Assembly: GCF_001642475.1 (NCBI RefSeq)
Contig: NW_019174052.1
Coordinates: forward strand, 1-64,000
Direction: 5' to 3'
DNA from: Fonsecaea monophora
Taxonomy: Eukaryota > Ascomycota > Eurotiomycetes > Chaetothyriales > Herpotrichiellaceae
Length of the DNA: 64,000 nucleotides
Positions 21,105 through 32,720 of the stretch are shown one piece after another. The translations under genes and the position numbers were made by a program. The notes below the pieces were generated by a model. That model ran no database searches and was not told where the DNA came from. It saw only the letters and a list, made by a program, of their open reading frames with translations. The number at the start of each line of letters is the position of its first letter. The first letter of the stretch is position 1.

Positions 21105-24100
21105 CTAACGCGGAGGCGAAGTCTGATAGCTCCCGTTCGTCGCTCGACCGTCGACATTGCTGGATTCGTCATTGGGTGAACCCTCATCCGCAAGCTTGTT
21201 GTCCGAAGCAACGATCTTGCCATGGATGTTTTGGAGCTCTTTGCCTTTGATGCCCTTGTTGGGCCAGTATGTAGCGGCATAGTCCCTATGACACGTTAGT
21301 ACAACCCATGCAGAATGTGCGTCAATAAAACTCACCAGAAGCGTTTCTCCACCGACTCTTGGTTGTCGTCGAGCTCGGCAACTTGGTCGGTGATGAAATT
21401 CCCAATCTGCTTGAGCAACACGCGTAGCTCATTAGCCCGGGTCTGGCCATCCGGGATGGCACTCTTTGTTGTAGCTTTGATCTTTCTCAAGCTTTCCCTA
21501 ACAGGCTTGAACAACATGTCCAAGAGAGGATCAACTTCGGCTGAGGCGGCATTGGTTGAATTTTCGGTTCGTCGGTGGTCGCTGCCGTGCCGATGGTGAG
21601 AGCTGTGGGCATGTTCATCACGGTGCCTGCGCTCTTTATGTTCTCTGCCCTCACCCTCATGCTTGACATGACTGTGACGACTCTCAGATTTTGGAGTTCC
21701 ATATCTCTCAGAGCCCTCACGATGAGTCTGGCTGACTGCTCTATGTCGAGGCTTCTCGGACTCGCGGTATCCCTTGCGATTTACAATCGGAGCGGGAGAT
21801 GAACCGGATTTCTCGGCGTGATACTTCTTGTTGTTGCGGTGGTGGTTCTCAACGGCTCGCTTGGCGACGGGGTCGTCTGCATACTTGCTCTTTAAGACGG
21901 AGATGAGATAGTCGGCGCGGCGAACAAGGTGGACAGCACCAGGGGACTTTGCGTTTTTGTCCTCGGTCCTCTCGCGTTCTGCCTTTTTGTCGACGCGATG
22001 CTCTTCGAGGAAGAATTTGTCTTTTAACCCGAGGTCGGGGTCGTCACGGATCTTTTCCCAAGCACCGTAGCCGTGTCGGGCAATACCCACGCATAGCATG
22101 CCATCTTCTCTTGCACCCCACGGACAAGAATATCCCGCGGCCTTGGTCGCTTCTGGGATACGGAATGATTTAAAGTCTGGGTCTTTTGACGTAACATCTC
22201 GGAGGAGACGCATCTCTCCAGGTCGCTCAAGGATGGTCTCAGCGTTGATTCTTTTAACGCCATGTAACTCGAACAGGACCGCTTTCTTGTCTTTCTTGGT
22301 GATCGGTCGATTCGATGTCCGTTCCAGATCGGCCATCCGTTTCTGCTCTTCCTTGAAGAGCTCCTCCGACTTGTCCCAGACCTCTTGCATGGCAGCTTTG
22401 ACAACCGAGATGTCTCTACCTCGAAGCCGGGCTTCTGTCGGAAACTCTTCTTGACGATCATCAATCGAGCCGTAGCGGAGATGGCCTTTGATAAGATATC
22501 GATATTCACGTTCACTCAATGGGCGCGAAGGATCCGCCTTGGGACCTTCATCGGATTCGCTCTCAGAGTCAATATCTTTGTGGCGTTGCTCCTGGCGTCG
22601 AGCCTTGCGCGCTTCACGATCCTCTACCTGGTGATTTCGGCTTCGGGGTTTGTTCTGTTCAATGACATCGGCCAGGAACTTCTCGTCAGCTTTTCGCTGC
22701 TCCTCCTTTTTAATCTCCTCTAGTTGTTCCTTAGGGATGATGTCGTCCCAGGATAGTTCATCGACCTTCACATCGACAAAGTCGAAGCTTCGCAGAAACT
22801 CTTCACCGCCATCGGCGTCGGTGCCGTCCGGTTGCTCAACTTTGTAGTCTTCGGCATTGTTGAGCACAGCGTCCAAGTCTAGCTCCTCAAGCTTCTTCTG
22901 GTTGTCCGTCTGCTCAAACATTTTCTGGCCACGTTTCTTGAGGATCCTGGAGATCTCGCTAGAACTGCCTGGTTCTCCCACAAAGGCGTTTCGTCGGGCT
23001 TGTGTCTCTTTGTCGGTAACACCACGTTGAATGGTCAAAAACTCAAGCATCAATTTGTTTCTGGCACGCTCAAGAATTTCTTCCTCGATGGTCTCCTTGG
23101 AGACTAAGCGGTACACACTTACTGGTCTGACTTGGCCAATCCGGTGAGCGCGAGCCATTGCTTGAAGGTCTGCCTGTGGGTTCCAGTCAGAGTCGAAGAT
23201 GATGACTGTGTCGGCGGTCATCAAGTTGATCCCGAGACCACCAGCTCGGGTGGAGAGCAAGAAGCAGAAATCAGTGCTGTCCGGGGCATTGAAATGGTCT
23301 ATGGCAATACGCCGAGGAGCAGCGGCGATAGTACCATCAAGACGTTGATAGGCATGACCTCGGTAATCCATATAGTCTCCAAGTATGTCGAGCATTCTGA
23401 CCATCTGACTGAAGATCAAGACGCGGTGCCCGTCACGTTTGAGCTTTGTGAGAAGTTGGTCCAGAAGCATCATCTTGCCACTACTCGTGACAAGAGCACG
23501 CAAGACCTCCTCACGGCGAGCTCCTTCTGGGACAAGGCGTTCCTCAGCAGTGGGGAACATGAATGGATGATTGCTGGCCTTCTTCAGTTCCATCATAATA
23601 TTTAGGAGCGACTGTTTCTGGCCTTTGGCACCTTGGTTGAGGGCGGCATAGTTCTTGGTCAGAATGTTCTTGTAATATTCAAGCTGAATGTCAGACAATT
23701 CGACGCGGATAATCTTTTCCGTCTTCGGCGGCAAGTCTTTCTCCACTTTCTGCTTCGTTCTTCGAAGCATATAGGGCTTGATGTCCTCGGTGAGTTTGGC
23801 TATCTTAGCACTTGCTTCTTCGTTAGTCAGGTCCATGTTCTCGTCGATGTTGACAACACCAGGGTTCAAGAAGTCAAACAAGGCAGAAAGCTCTCCGAGG
23901 TTGTTCTGTACAGGAGTACCTGTGATAAGCAGTCGAGCTGGGGCTTTGAATTCCCGTAACCGGTCGTACAGCTGGGAATCACGATTCTTAAGACGGTGAG
24001 CTTCATCGACAGCCATAAATTGCCACTTAATCTGACTCAGGAATGGCGCATCTTGCAACACATACTCGTAAGTTGTGAGAAGAACATGAAAGCGCGGATG

Positions 24101-26221
24101 GCGGAAGTTTCCATCTGGGAGCAGCTCGTAATCTCTGATGATATTTCGAGCGCTTTGGTTGCCGTTGTAGACCACGTAGTTGAGGTCAGGGGACCATAGA
24201 TCGAAAGTTTCTGCCCAGGCCGGCATGGTTGACAGGGGAACGGTGACAAGGAAAGGTCCTTGCTGACCGCGATCATGTCGAAGCCAGCTCAGGAATGCAA
24301 CAGTTTGGACAGTCTTGCCGAGACCCATCTCGTCGGCGAGAACGACATTTTTCCCTTTGACCCAGTTGTAGGCAAGAAAGTTCAAGCCGGTCATCTGGAA
24401 GTCTCTGAGTGTACCGCCCTTGATGTAGGATGGCTGATCCCGCACCGGTTGAAATGGTGAACGAGTCGAGGCGTTACTCTCAGTCTGGTTAGACTTGAAC
24501 TCTTCTCGTCTGCGGTTGATATATCTGTCGATCTCGTTTTGCGCAATCTGACTAATTAGGCTTGATGCCTCCCATGTTGCCTGGTCATAGAAGAGACCTT
24601 TCCACTTGACGTAGTATTCAGTGCCTTCTTCGCCATCGCGATCTCCAATAACTCTTTCGACCTTCTTGTAATCGTCGAGGGCATCGATGTATTGCTCACG
24701 ATCAAGAATCCACTTTTCCTTATCTTCTGGCGCGATGGTGGGATCGGTCTGACTGCGAATATCTTCCATCAAGGTCTTCTTGATGTAGTTTTCCAGTCGC
24801 CGGACGCTCCGGACACCAGCAAGCGACTCGATCGTCTCCCACGTAGCGTGGTAGTAGGCTTTCTGCTGCCATTTGATAAGATATTCGTACTCATCCTTGG
24901 AGTGCGTTGGGGTGGTAACGTCAGCCTTGAGACGATGATTTAAGACAATGTCAATGGCGGGTGAGTTGTCTTCTTGACCGTTGACCCAGTAGTTGGGGGT
25001 CATTGTCTCGGGATCATCGTCTTCGAACATATCGTCATCGTCGTCTTCATTGTAAGTAGATACTTTGGCAGCTCGACGAGTGGAGAAGCGGATTTCAGCG
25101 TGTTGAGGTGTCAGGCTCTCGGCAGACTGTAACAATCTCCGGCGCTGTTTCTTGGAAAGCTTTGCGCGTCGGCCGCCATAAGCATCAGAATCGTCATCGG
25201 AATCGGAGGGAGACTCGACTATGGGGGTAGGCTGCTTTGACGAGCGTTGAGAAATGTGACGCGCACGCTTCCGGGGACGAGCAACAACGTCCGAGTCCGA
25301 TTCATGCTCTTCAGAAGATTCTGCCATGTTGGGGACATGTCGAGCCCGTCCACTCCGTCTCAGACCATACATTTCTGGGTTGTTCCGAATATAGTCATCT
25401 TCCTCGACTGGATGGGCTTTCCTCTTCGCAGGTCTAATGGAATCGTCCGAGGAAGAATGGCCTTCGTCCGCTTGTGCACCATTCACCCGCATAGAGGCAT
25501 CCATCTCGTAGTCGGCATCACCCTCGGCGTCATGCTCATCGGAGCTGGGTTCATCATGGTCTGGCATGTGTTCGTCGTCATCCTCGTTGTCGACATGTGA
25601 CGGCGAGGCTAAGGCAGCAACGGGCTCTGCGGGCTCCGACAGCTCGCTCTCACTGTCTGAATATTTCGCGCCATTCTGCATGGTGACCGGCGGTGACGGA
25701 GGAGGTTCAGAGGCCGGTGAAGGTTGGGATATTGAGGGAGGTTGAGGTTCGACAAGGGCACCGGAGGCTGTAAGAAACAAAGCGTCAGCAAGGTCGGCCA
25801 AATGGAAGAGACCAGTACTCAAACAGCCACGGAACCAAGTAATTTGGACCTCCGCGATTCAGAAAAGCTTCAAAGGGGCAATGTAGAGTACGCGTGAGAT
25901 GAACAATGGGCAATATAAGATGAATTCGATCAAGTTGGACGACGACGAGATGATTTTGGGTGTGCCAAAGTCGGGTGACTCTTGCGCAGCTTTCCCTGCC
26001 ACATCTCGGCCAAGGACGTTGCTGGTAGAGCACAGCAGAACCGACTTTCACATTTCCAACAAGTTGCTAGAATTTCTCCAACCGCGATGTATTGTACTTA
26101 ACGCGGGAGCGTTGAGCTTGAAGGCGAGGCCGAGCAGCCGCCGATCAAAGGAATGGCGGCCGAGTCTGGAAACGGGACGAGCAGAATCAGCACGACAACG
26201 GGAAAACTTACACTCCATCAT
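21105..26221 (-). CDS. chd1: Chd1 chromodomain ATP-dependent chromatin remodeller
   Basis: The model is 26221-26212, 25767-21336 and 21285-21105, 1540 residues. Order of parts: acidic Ser-rich N-terminus; tandem chromodomains at about 260-430 (WVNGQEDNSPAID to the YINRRREEF helix); SNF2 ATPase at about 455-930 with DEMGLGKT, VDEAHRLKN, LITGTPVQNN and the helicase C motif STRAGGLGINL; SANT-SLIDE DNA-binding region at about 1100-1280; basic His-rich linker; and the CHD1-type C-terminal helical domain (DPLLDMLFKPVRESLRK) from about 1418, completed by the last exon (DYAATYWPNKGI). Chd1 slides and spaces nucleosomes over transcribed genes in the nucleus. The last intron is secure. The 10-nt first coding exon (ATGATGGAGT) and its 444-nt intron are my best solution but uncertain; an unseen alternative 5' exon is possible. 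Confidence 0.92.
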
Positions 26222-26911
26222 CAACAGACAGAGCCCATCAGGCACCTGAAGGTCTTTCAAGGTCGCAATAGACGTTGTATATAGAAGTGGTCTGGAAAGA
26301 TTGTGGTGGGTGTGGATGGAGAGAAATATGGGCTCACACGAGACGAGAGGGACGAGGCTTTGGGGTAAAAAGTAAGAGGAAGTGCAAGCGCAGTTTGACA
26401 GGGCAAGCGGCAGGGAAGGACCTGTTCCAGGCCTAGCCAGTTAATGAGTGGCCGAGTTACCTAGGTAGGTTTAGGGAGGACCTACTCGCCGCCTCAACCG
26501 CCCAGTTCACCAAACGCCGGGGAGGGTCAGGCAGGCCCTCCTTTGGCCCTGGTTTGGGCAGGTGAGGCGGGACATTGGCGCCTTGGCGTGCCTGATCCAA
26601 TCACAGCCGTAGGAATTTTGATTTTTTGGTTGGCCACTGCCTCTGTGTGTGTCATTCACAATGAAGCCCCATCGAGGGACCATTTCTGGCCGTCCACAAT
26701 TCACTGCCCTCATTCATTTCATTCACTCACCGCACCCTCAACAAACCACAATAGCCACCTGGCTGGTCAGTTGGCTACTGCTCTTGTTGACGGTGACTCA
26801 TTCGCACAATTTCTCAGCGTTCAGAATTCTTTTCACCTCGCAGCATCGTCGTTTTCAGTCGTCACCCACTACTACATCTTTCGAAAGCCATTGCCCTCAA
26901 TTAACGTCACC
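26222..26911. promoter_or_regulatory. divergent promoter, chd1 / rli1
   Basis: A 690-bp region between two essential-type genes read in opposite directions. It contains CCTAGGTAGGT-like words near 26461-26471 and long pyrimidine stretches ahead of rli1. No separate gene is supported. Confidence 0.4.
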
Positions 26912-29029
26912 ATGTCGGACAAATTGACGAGGTATGCTCTCATTCCGCGGTACTTTGGTCCTCGTATACTGACCAGTCTCAAGGATTGCCATTGTCAACA
27001 GCGACAAGGTGGGAGGGGCCTCTGCTCGCCTGTGCCTTGCCGTTTGTATGTTGCTAACATTTCAATTTCTGCCCCGCAGTGCAAGCCAAAAGTGAGCCAA
27101 ACCACCACCAACACTCCGATTTCCAGCGATACCAGGGCTGACCCTGTCACTAGAAATGCCGTCAAGAATGCAAGAAATCATGCCCCGTCGTCCGAACAGG
27201 CAAACTTTGCATTGAAGTTACCCCCGAGTCCAAAATTGCGTACATTTCGGAAATGCTGTGCATTGGTTGCGGTATCTGCCCCAAGAAATGCCCATTCGGG
27301 GCCATTCACATCATCAACCTGCCCACAAATCTTGAAACCCAAGTCACCCACCGATATTCGGCAAACAGCTTCAAGTTGCACAGACTGCCTATGCCGCGGC
27401 CTGGTCAGGTTTTGGGATTGGTGGGGACAAACGGTATCGGAAAGAGTACGGCCTTGAAGATTCTCAGTGGCAAGTTGAAACCCAACTTGGGTCGCTACGA
27501 CAACCCACCAGACTGGGAAGAGATTCTGAGATACTTCCGTGGATCTGAATTGCAGAGTGAGCACTACCAAGAGCCATGTTTGTGGAGATGCACTTCTAAT
27601 TCGGGGTACCAGACTATTTCACAAAGGTGCTCGAAGACAACCTCAAGGCCATTGTCAAGCCACAATATGTGGATCAACTACCGCGAGCCATCAAGGGCCC
27701 CGTGAAGACGGTCAAGCCGCTCATTGAAGCCAAGTCTGAATTGGGCAACCTCACCCACATCATGGACGTCTTGGGTGAGTAACCAGATAACATCTATTTT
27801 ACAATCGAAGAACAGAATGAGTACTGATTTTGGCAGAGCTGAATGCTGTCTCTGACCGAGAGATTGCTCTTCTCTCTGGTGGAGAGTTGCAGCGGTTTGC
27901 TATCGCCCTCGTTTGCGTGCAAAGGGCGGATGTGTACATGTTTGATGAACCTTCGTCATACCTTGATGTCAAACAACGTCTTAGCGCCGCCAGAACCATT
28001 CGCGAACTCCTCCGACCCGACGACTATGTCATTGTTGTCGAACACGATCTGTCAGTCCTCGACTACCTCTCCGATTTCATCTGCGTTCTCTACGGTAGAC
28101 CTGCTGTGTATGGAGTGGTGACTCTTCCTGCCTCGGTTCGGGAAGGCATCAACATCTTCCTCGACGGCAATATCCCCACTGAGAACTTGCGCTTCCGTGA
28201 GGAAAGTCTGACCTTCCGCATCGCCGAAGCTGGTGAGGACTATATGGTCGACAAGGCCCGTGCCTTTGAGTACCCCTCCATGGAAAAGACCCTCGGATCT
28301 TTTCACCTGAAGATCGAAAAGGGCAGGTTCACCGATTCGGAGATCATTGTCATGATGGGAGAAAATGGTACAGGCAAAACAACCTTCTGTAAAATGCTCG
28401 CCGGCGTGGAGAAGCCCGACGGCACTCAGAAGGTCCCTGCCATGAACATTTCGATGAAACCTCAAAAGATCACTCCGAAGTTCCAGGGTACTGTCCGCCA
28501 GCTCTTCTTCAAGCGCATCAAGGCGTCCTTCCTAAGCCCGCAGTTCCAGACAGATGTATACAAGCCTCTGAAGATCGACGACTTTATCGACCAGGAAGTG
28601 CAGAACCTGTCTGGTGGTGAGTTGCAACGTGTGGCTATTGTTTTGGCACTCGGCCTCCCCGCAGACATCTACTTGATCGACGAACCATCCGCGTACCTAG
28701 ATTCAGAGCAACGTATCATAGCGGCGCGCGTGATCAAGCGTTTCATCATGCACAGCAAGAAGACAGCCTTCATTGTCGAACACGATTTCATCATGGCCAC
28801 CTACCTTGCCGACCGTGTGATCGTGTTTGACGGCAAACCATCTGTGGACGCCCGTGCCAACACACCCGAATCCCTACTGACTGGCTGCAATAAGTTCCTC
28901 AAGAATTTGGATGTCACCTTCCGTCGGGACCCTAACTCGTACCGTCCGCGTATCAACAAGTACCAGTCCCAATTGGACCAAGAGCAGAAACTATCCGGGA
29001 ACTACTTTTTCCTGGAGGAATCGAGTTGA
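26912..29029 (+). CDS. rli1: ABCE1/Rli1 ribosome-recycling iron-sulfur ATPase
   Basis: Six exons, 26912-26931, 26984-27008, 27080-27091, 27154-27556, 27613-27774 and 27837-29029, give 604 residues, close to yeast Rli1 (608). The N-terminal Fe-S domain has Cys16, 21, 25 and 29 plus the ferredoxin motif CIGCGICPKKCPFGAI. NBD1 shows GTNGIGKST, LSGGELQRFAIA and DVYMFDEPSSYLD; NBD2 shows GENGTGKTT, LSGGELQRVAIV and IYLIDEPSAYLD. ABCE1 splits terminated 80S ribosomes with eRF1/Dom34 and aids 40S initiation. Exon 3 is only 12 nt (Cys-Lys-Pro-Lys) and encodes the first cluster cysteine, so it must be included. All junctions are GT-AG and keep frame. Confidence 0.96.
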
Positions 29030-31523
29030 AACTCCCTTAACAATATTCACGAAGGGCATCTTCAAGAATGAACGGAACCATCGACGGAACGACGGTCACG
29101 ACAAACACGACGAGCATGAATACCAGCACCGACACCAGCATCACGAGAGTACGAATGACAATGGCAACGAACCTTTTGACGCCGAGACGGCCTCAGGGCT
29201 GAAAAGCACGGGTAAAAGGGCCAAAAGACGCCGCGGTGGAGTCGTCGTCTCGGACGATGACGAGGCTGAGGACCACGAAAGTGACGACGAGGCCGACGGC
29301 GTGTGCTTCTGGCGGTGTAAATTGCCCTGTTGGACTATATGTTTCTCACCACTGGACGGCTCTATCGAGGGCCACTCCAGCTGTTCTGATGGATCAGTTG
29401 CAACATCCCCATCCGTCATCATGCATGAAAAGCATACTTTGGTCTGGCTTAGGTGGAACACCGTCAAATGGACTTATCACTCGACGCGTGGTGCATGCAG
29501 TGCCACCGTTTTGATGGAGTCTGAACGACTCTGACAGAAGAATGAAAGGACCAGAAGGTCAAGGTGGAGTGAAATAGATTAGGTGCGGAAATATCTGTCT
29601 CCAGCCTGGCCAGAGAATGAGGATCTTGGGACTACTTTTGGAGACCAAGAGGGAGGAGAGGGAGAGAGGAGGGAATGATTTTACGACATATGCTCTCTTT
29701 CAACACCGAGGAACAAAAGGTCGATTGTGGCGACGTCACCATAAGTAAGGGGACAGACAATGAAACTGCTTGTTTTGTCGGAGGAGTGATGGAGGGATAT
29801 GGATTGATTGACCCATAGTCATTCCTTTTATTTCGCTATTTTGCTCAGATCGATATTAGAATGTTACGATATCATTCCTAGAAAGAAGTGACCAATCTCT
29901 CTCAGAGTTGTAGGATACTTTGACACGCCTCGCAGTCTGTCCTTGCGGACAAGCATATACGACCTGACACGAGTCCCCTCGCTTCTGCTCGTGTTGCTCG
30001 TTTCTTTGGAGTTTTCCTTATCCGTAGCTTCGCCAGGGCCCGGTCCGGTCCGGCCCGAGAGCCAAAGTGTTGTCACAGACAAAATGTACCCGAGTCCTTG
30101 TAGCCATGGAGGTTGGTGCTCGTGCTCGGCTTTGTAGGACAGAGAGAAGGAGAAGGGGGGAGAGCAGTCATTTCTTTCTTTCACGAGTCGTGGTGAGATG
30201 ATTTTCATTTGACTTGTCCTATTGGGATTGCGCGGACACTACGAGATGTCAATCTTGATCACAACCATTTCAGTCTTGGGATACTGAGTGTTCGAATTCT
30301 CACGTCTCACGCATACTTGGAACCCAGTTTGAACCCCGCAACACACCCATCAGACAGCATCTCACCCTCACGTATGGCCTCTTCTCTCTCCGTCTCCATC
30401 TCTCCGTTCCTCCAACTCCCACTCCCACCCCCTCCCCTTCGTGCACGTCACTCAAAAGCCAATATGAGTAGAGTCGCCGAAACACCAGGTCGACTGAAGC
30501 CAAAATCCAGGACAAAAAGAAGTACATCAACAAGACGAAACGTCCTCTTCCAAAGTCAACCTATCCTCAGTGCCATCTCAGGTTCACCTCCTTGTCGTTT
30601 CGAGGCATTTCTTCTCGTTCGTCCCTCCTGCCTTTTCTTCTCATCTTTGGTTTTGTGCTGGCGACGATTCCGGAAAGTCGACAGGACAGTCTCGTCTCCG
30701 GCTCCCGCTCCGTCCCTCGTGGCGAGTTGATGTGCCACGCCATCCTGCATGAACAAAAGAAAATAGTTTTGATGTAGTTATTGTAGCGGGTATACCCTGT
30801 TGCCTCAATACCTATCATCGGCGTCATTACCATATGTCGAGACAAGATACCAGTCGAGAGACGACAAATCTCGGTGCGACGCACTCATCACTCCGTGCAA
30901 TAAGCTAATATGACAGAGCTGCAGAACCAATATTCCCAGTACGATCAATAAAGAGGACCGGCGAGTAGAGCCCCTGCGAGACGAGCTGCGTGCTCTTCAT
31001 CATCCCTTTTTCGTCCTTGGCAGTTGTCGGAAATGTGAGCTTCCCAGTCCTGCTCTGGGTGCTCCCGCTCTCAAGCGGTAGCTGAAACATGCATTACAAA
31101 TGAAATATCATCAGAACCCAAGTGCCATATGCCGCCAACGTGCTGGTTGATCAAGGCATCGTTGTCAGGTCGTCAAAGGCTGAGATCGACCTTGCGATCT
31201 GCGTAGAAGTGAAGTTGAATGCCAGCTTCCACAGCTGTGAGTGAAGATAAACAGAAAGAAGGGATAATCCACCCGAACCGAGCCAGCTTAGCTCAGCGGC
31301 TCAAGGTCGTCAAAAGATCGTTCATCAGTGGAGTGTGGTGTCGTGACAAGATATTCCCAAAACGCCCAAAAAATGCGTGACCTCCATCAAGAAGGTGCAA
31401 GGAGCGCGATCAATCCGTGCCGCGGCACCCTCAAAGGGGCTTGTCATGTCGAATGCCGGCCAAATTGTACGTCGACCGTCCTCCAGAAAGAAACGGTCGT
31501 GTCTCCAAAAGGTCATCATAATA
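29030..31523. other. 2.5-kb convergent region without a gene
   Basis: This lies between the stop codons of rli1 (+) and the Stb3-type gene (-). The first 400 bp downstream of rli1 are rich in GACGA repeats and stay open in one frame to 29534, but the translation looks random and no start or domain is visible. The remainder is pyrimidine-rich low-complexity DNA. A TTAGCTCAGCGG string near 31290 recalls a tRNA D-arm but has no T-arm. Confidence 0.4.
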
Positions 31524-32720
31524 TTACATAGATCCCAGACTCAGGAGAGCTTCGATAGCGGCTCGTTCCTGAGAATCATTAACGCCAGCGCCAGTGGGAA
31601 ATGTGAATGTGGTCGAGTGGTTCACGGGGATCGGGTTGGTCGGGGCAGTGTGCGCAACATCGGCTGGTGTTTTGGACCGATACCTTGGTCGATAAGAGTA
31701 CGTCGCAATGGGTTGATATAGTCTGCCTGGACCAGACACCGATCTGCCTTGATTGGGAAGAGACCTGGCTCGAAGTGCGGCGGCTCCGATGCTAGCCCAG
31801 TCCTCCTCGTCTGTCATCTCCCCATCACCGAGGTCTTCGTCAAGAGGTTCAGGGGCGACCGAAGAGACGTAGCCGTCATCGTCATTATCCAAGGACATTT
31901 TATCGGCTTCGTGCTCCAGCATGTCTTGATCCTCATAATCCATTTCCGAGTGGGAGAAGACCGCCGAATTGCCGGTGTAGCTGGTCCCTAGGTTTTCCGA
32001 CCCTGTACGCCAGGAACGTTGGGTCGGCACTTGGAGGCCTGAGTGGGAGTAGGAGGATGGTAAGCTTCCCGGAGGAGTGATAGTAGAGCCGTGACGCTCA
32101 CGGGGTGGTTGGCCCTTCATCCGAGCGTCCCATCGGCCCCATCCGACCTTTTCAAATATCACGTCTCCGTCGCGGCCGGCGCTTTCGAGCCCACCACCAC
32201 CTTTGCCTTCAAGTGCCGCTACGACCAGGCGACGCGCCTTGGCTGAAGTGATACGTGAGAAGCCGGGCACCGAGGTTGTCAGATAGCCCATGATGTGCCT
32301 GATGGCCAAAGGACCGTGAGACAGCAAGATGTCTGGGAGGTGATGTTTTGCCAGCATGTTCGGGGTGATGGCGCCTGCCGAGTCCAGGTCACCCAGACTG
32401 TCGAGTGCCTCAGCGCTCAACGCGGTGGGTTTAGGGTTGTCGGGCACATCTTGCAAGTCGATGTCTGAGTCCAACGCCGTGCTCTTGGGTGACAGGGGAC
32501 CATGCTGGTTACTGTCTCGACGACTATGGCCACGCGGCAGGAGGTTCGGAGATATGGAGTTTGGAGGCGTTGGCAACATGCCAGCACGCTTCTTGGAGTT
32601 GGCCGATACAGCAGTGAAGTTGTCCCGGCCTTTGAGGGCATCGCGAGGCTTTGGAATATCGACAGATGCGGATTTGCCATTGAGGGCCATGCCCAAGGCC
32701 GAAACAGATGGAGGAGCCAT
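31524..32720 (-). CDS. Stb3-type Sin3-binding protein
   Basis: An intronless 398-residue protein starting in good context (AACCATGGC on the coding strand). The conserved core is at about residues 125-205: NMLAKHHLPDILLSHGPLAI, RHIMGYLTTSVPGFSRI, SAKARRLVVAALEGK and VIFEKVGWGRWDAR. This is the signature of the putative Sin3-binding protein family, whose yeast member Stb3 binds ribosomal RNA-processing elements (AAAAATTTT-like) and links TOR/Sch9 signalling with Sin3-Rpd3 repression of ribosome-biogenesis genes. The flanks are disordered and Ser/Asp-rich, with an acidic stretch at about 275-315 and a C-terminal ERAAIEALLSLGSM motif typical of the filamentous-fungal members. It is nuclear by inference. 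Confidence 0.85.
   Translation of the reverse strand: MAPPSVSALGMALNGKSASVDIPKPRDALKGRDNFTAVSANSKKRAGMLPTPPNSISPNLLPRGHSRRDSNQHGPLSPKSTALDSDIDLQDVPDNPKPTALSAEALDSLGDLDSAGAITPNMLAKHHLPDILLSHGPLAIRHIMGYLTTSVPGFSRITSAKARRLVVAALEGKGGGGLESAGRDGDVIFEKVGWGRWDARMKGQPPRERHGSTITPPGSLPSSYSHSGLQVPTQRSWRTGSENLGTSYTGNSAVFSHSEMDYEDQDMLEHEADKMSLDNDDDGYVSSVAPEPLDEDLGDGEMTDEEDWASIGAAALRARSLPNQGRSVSGPGRLYQPIATYSYRPRYRSKTPADVAHTAPTNPIPVNHSTTFTFPTGAGVNDSQERAAIEALLSLGSM

Noticed and set aside
28911..29534. Open frame overlapping the end of rli1 and running on for 500 bp
   Set aside because: It begins inside rli1 in another frame, its translation is simple GACGA-repeat product and no domain is visible.
31284..31330. 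tRNA-like D-arm string (TTAGCTCAGCGG)
   Set aside because: No T-arm GTTC sequence or acceptor pairing within 80 nt.
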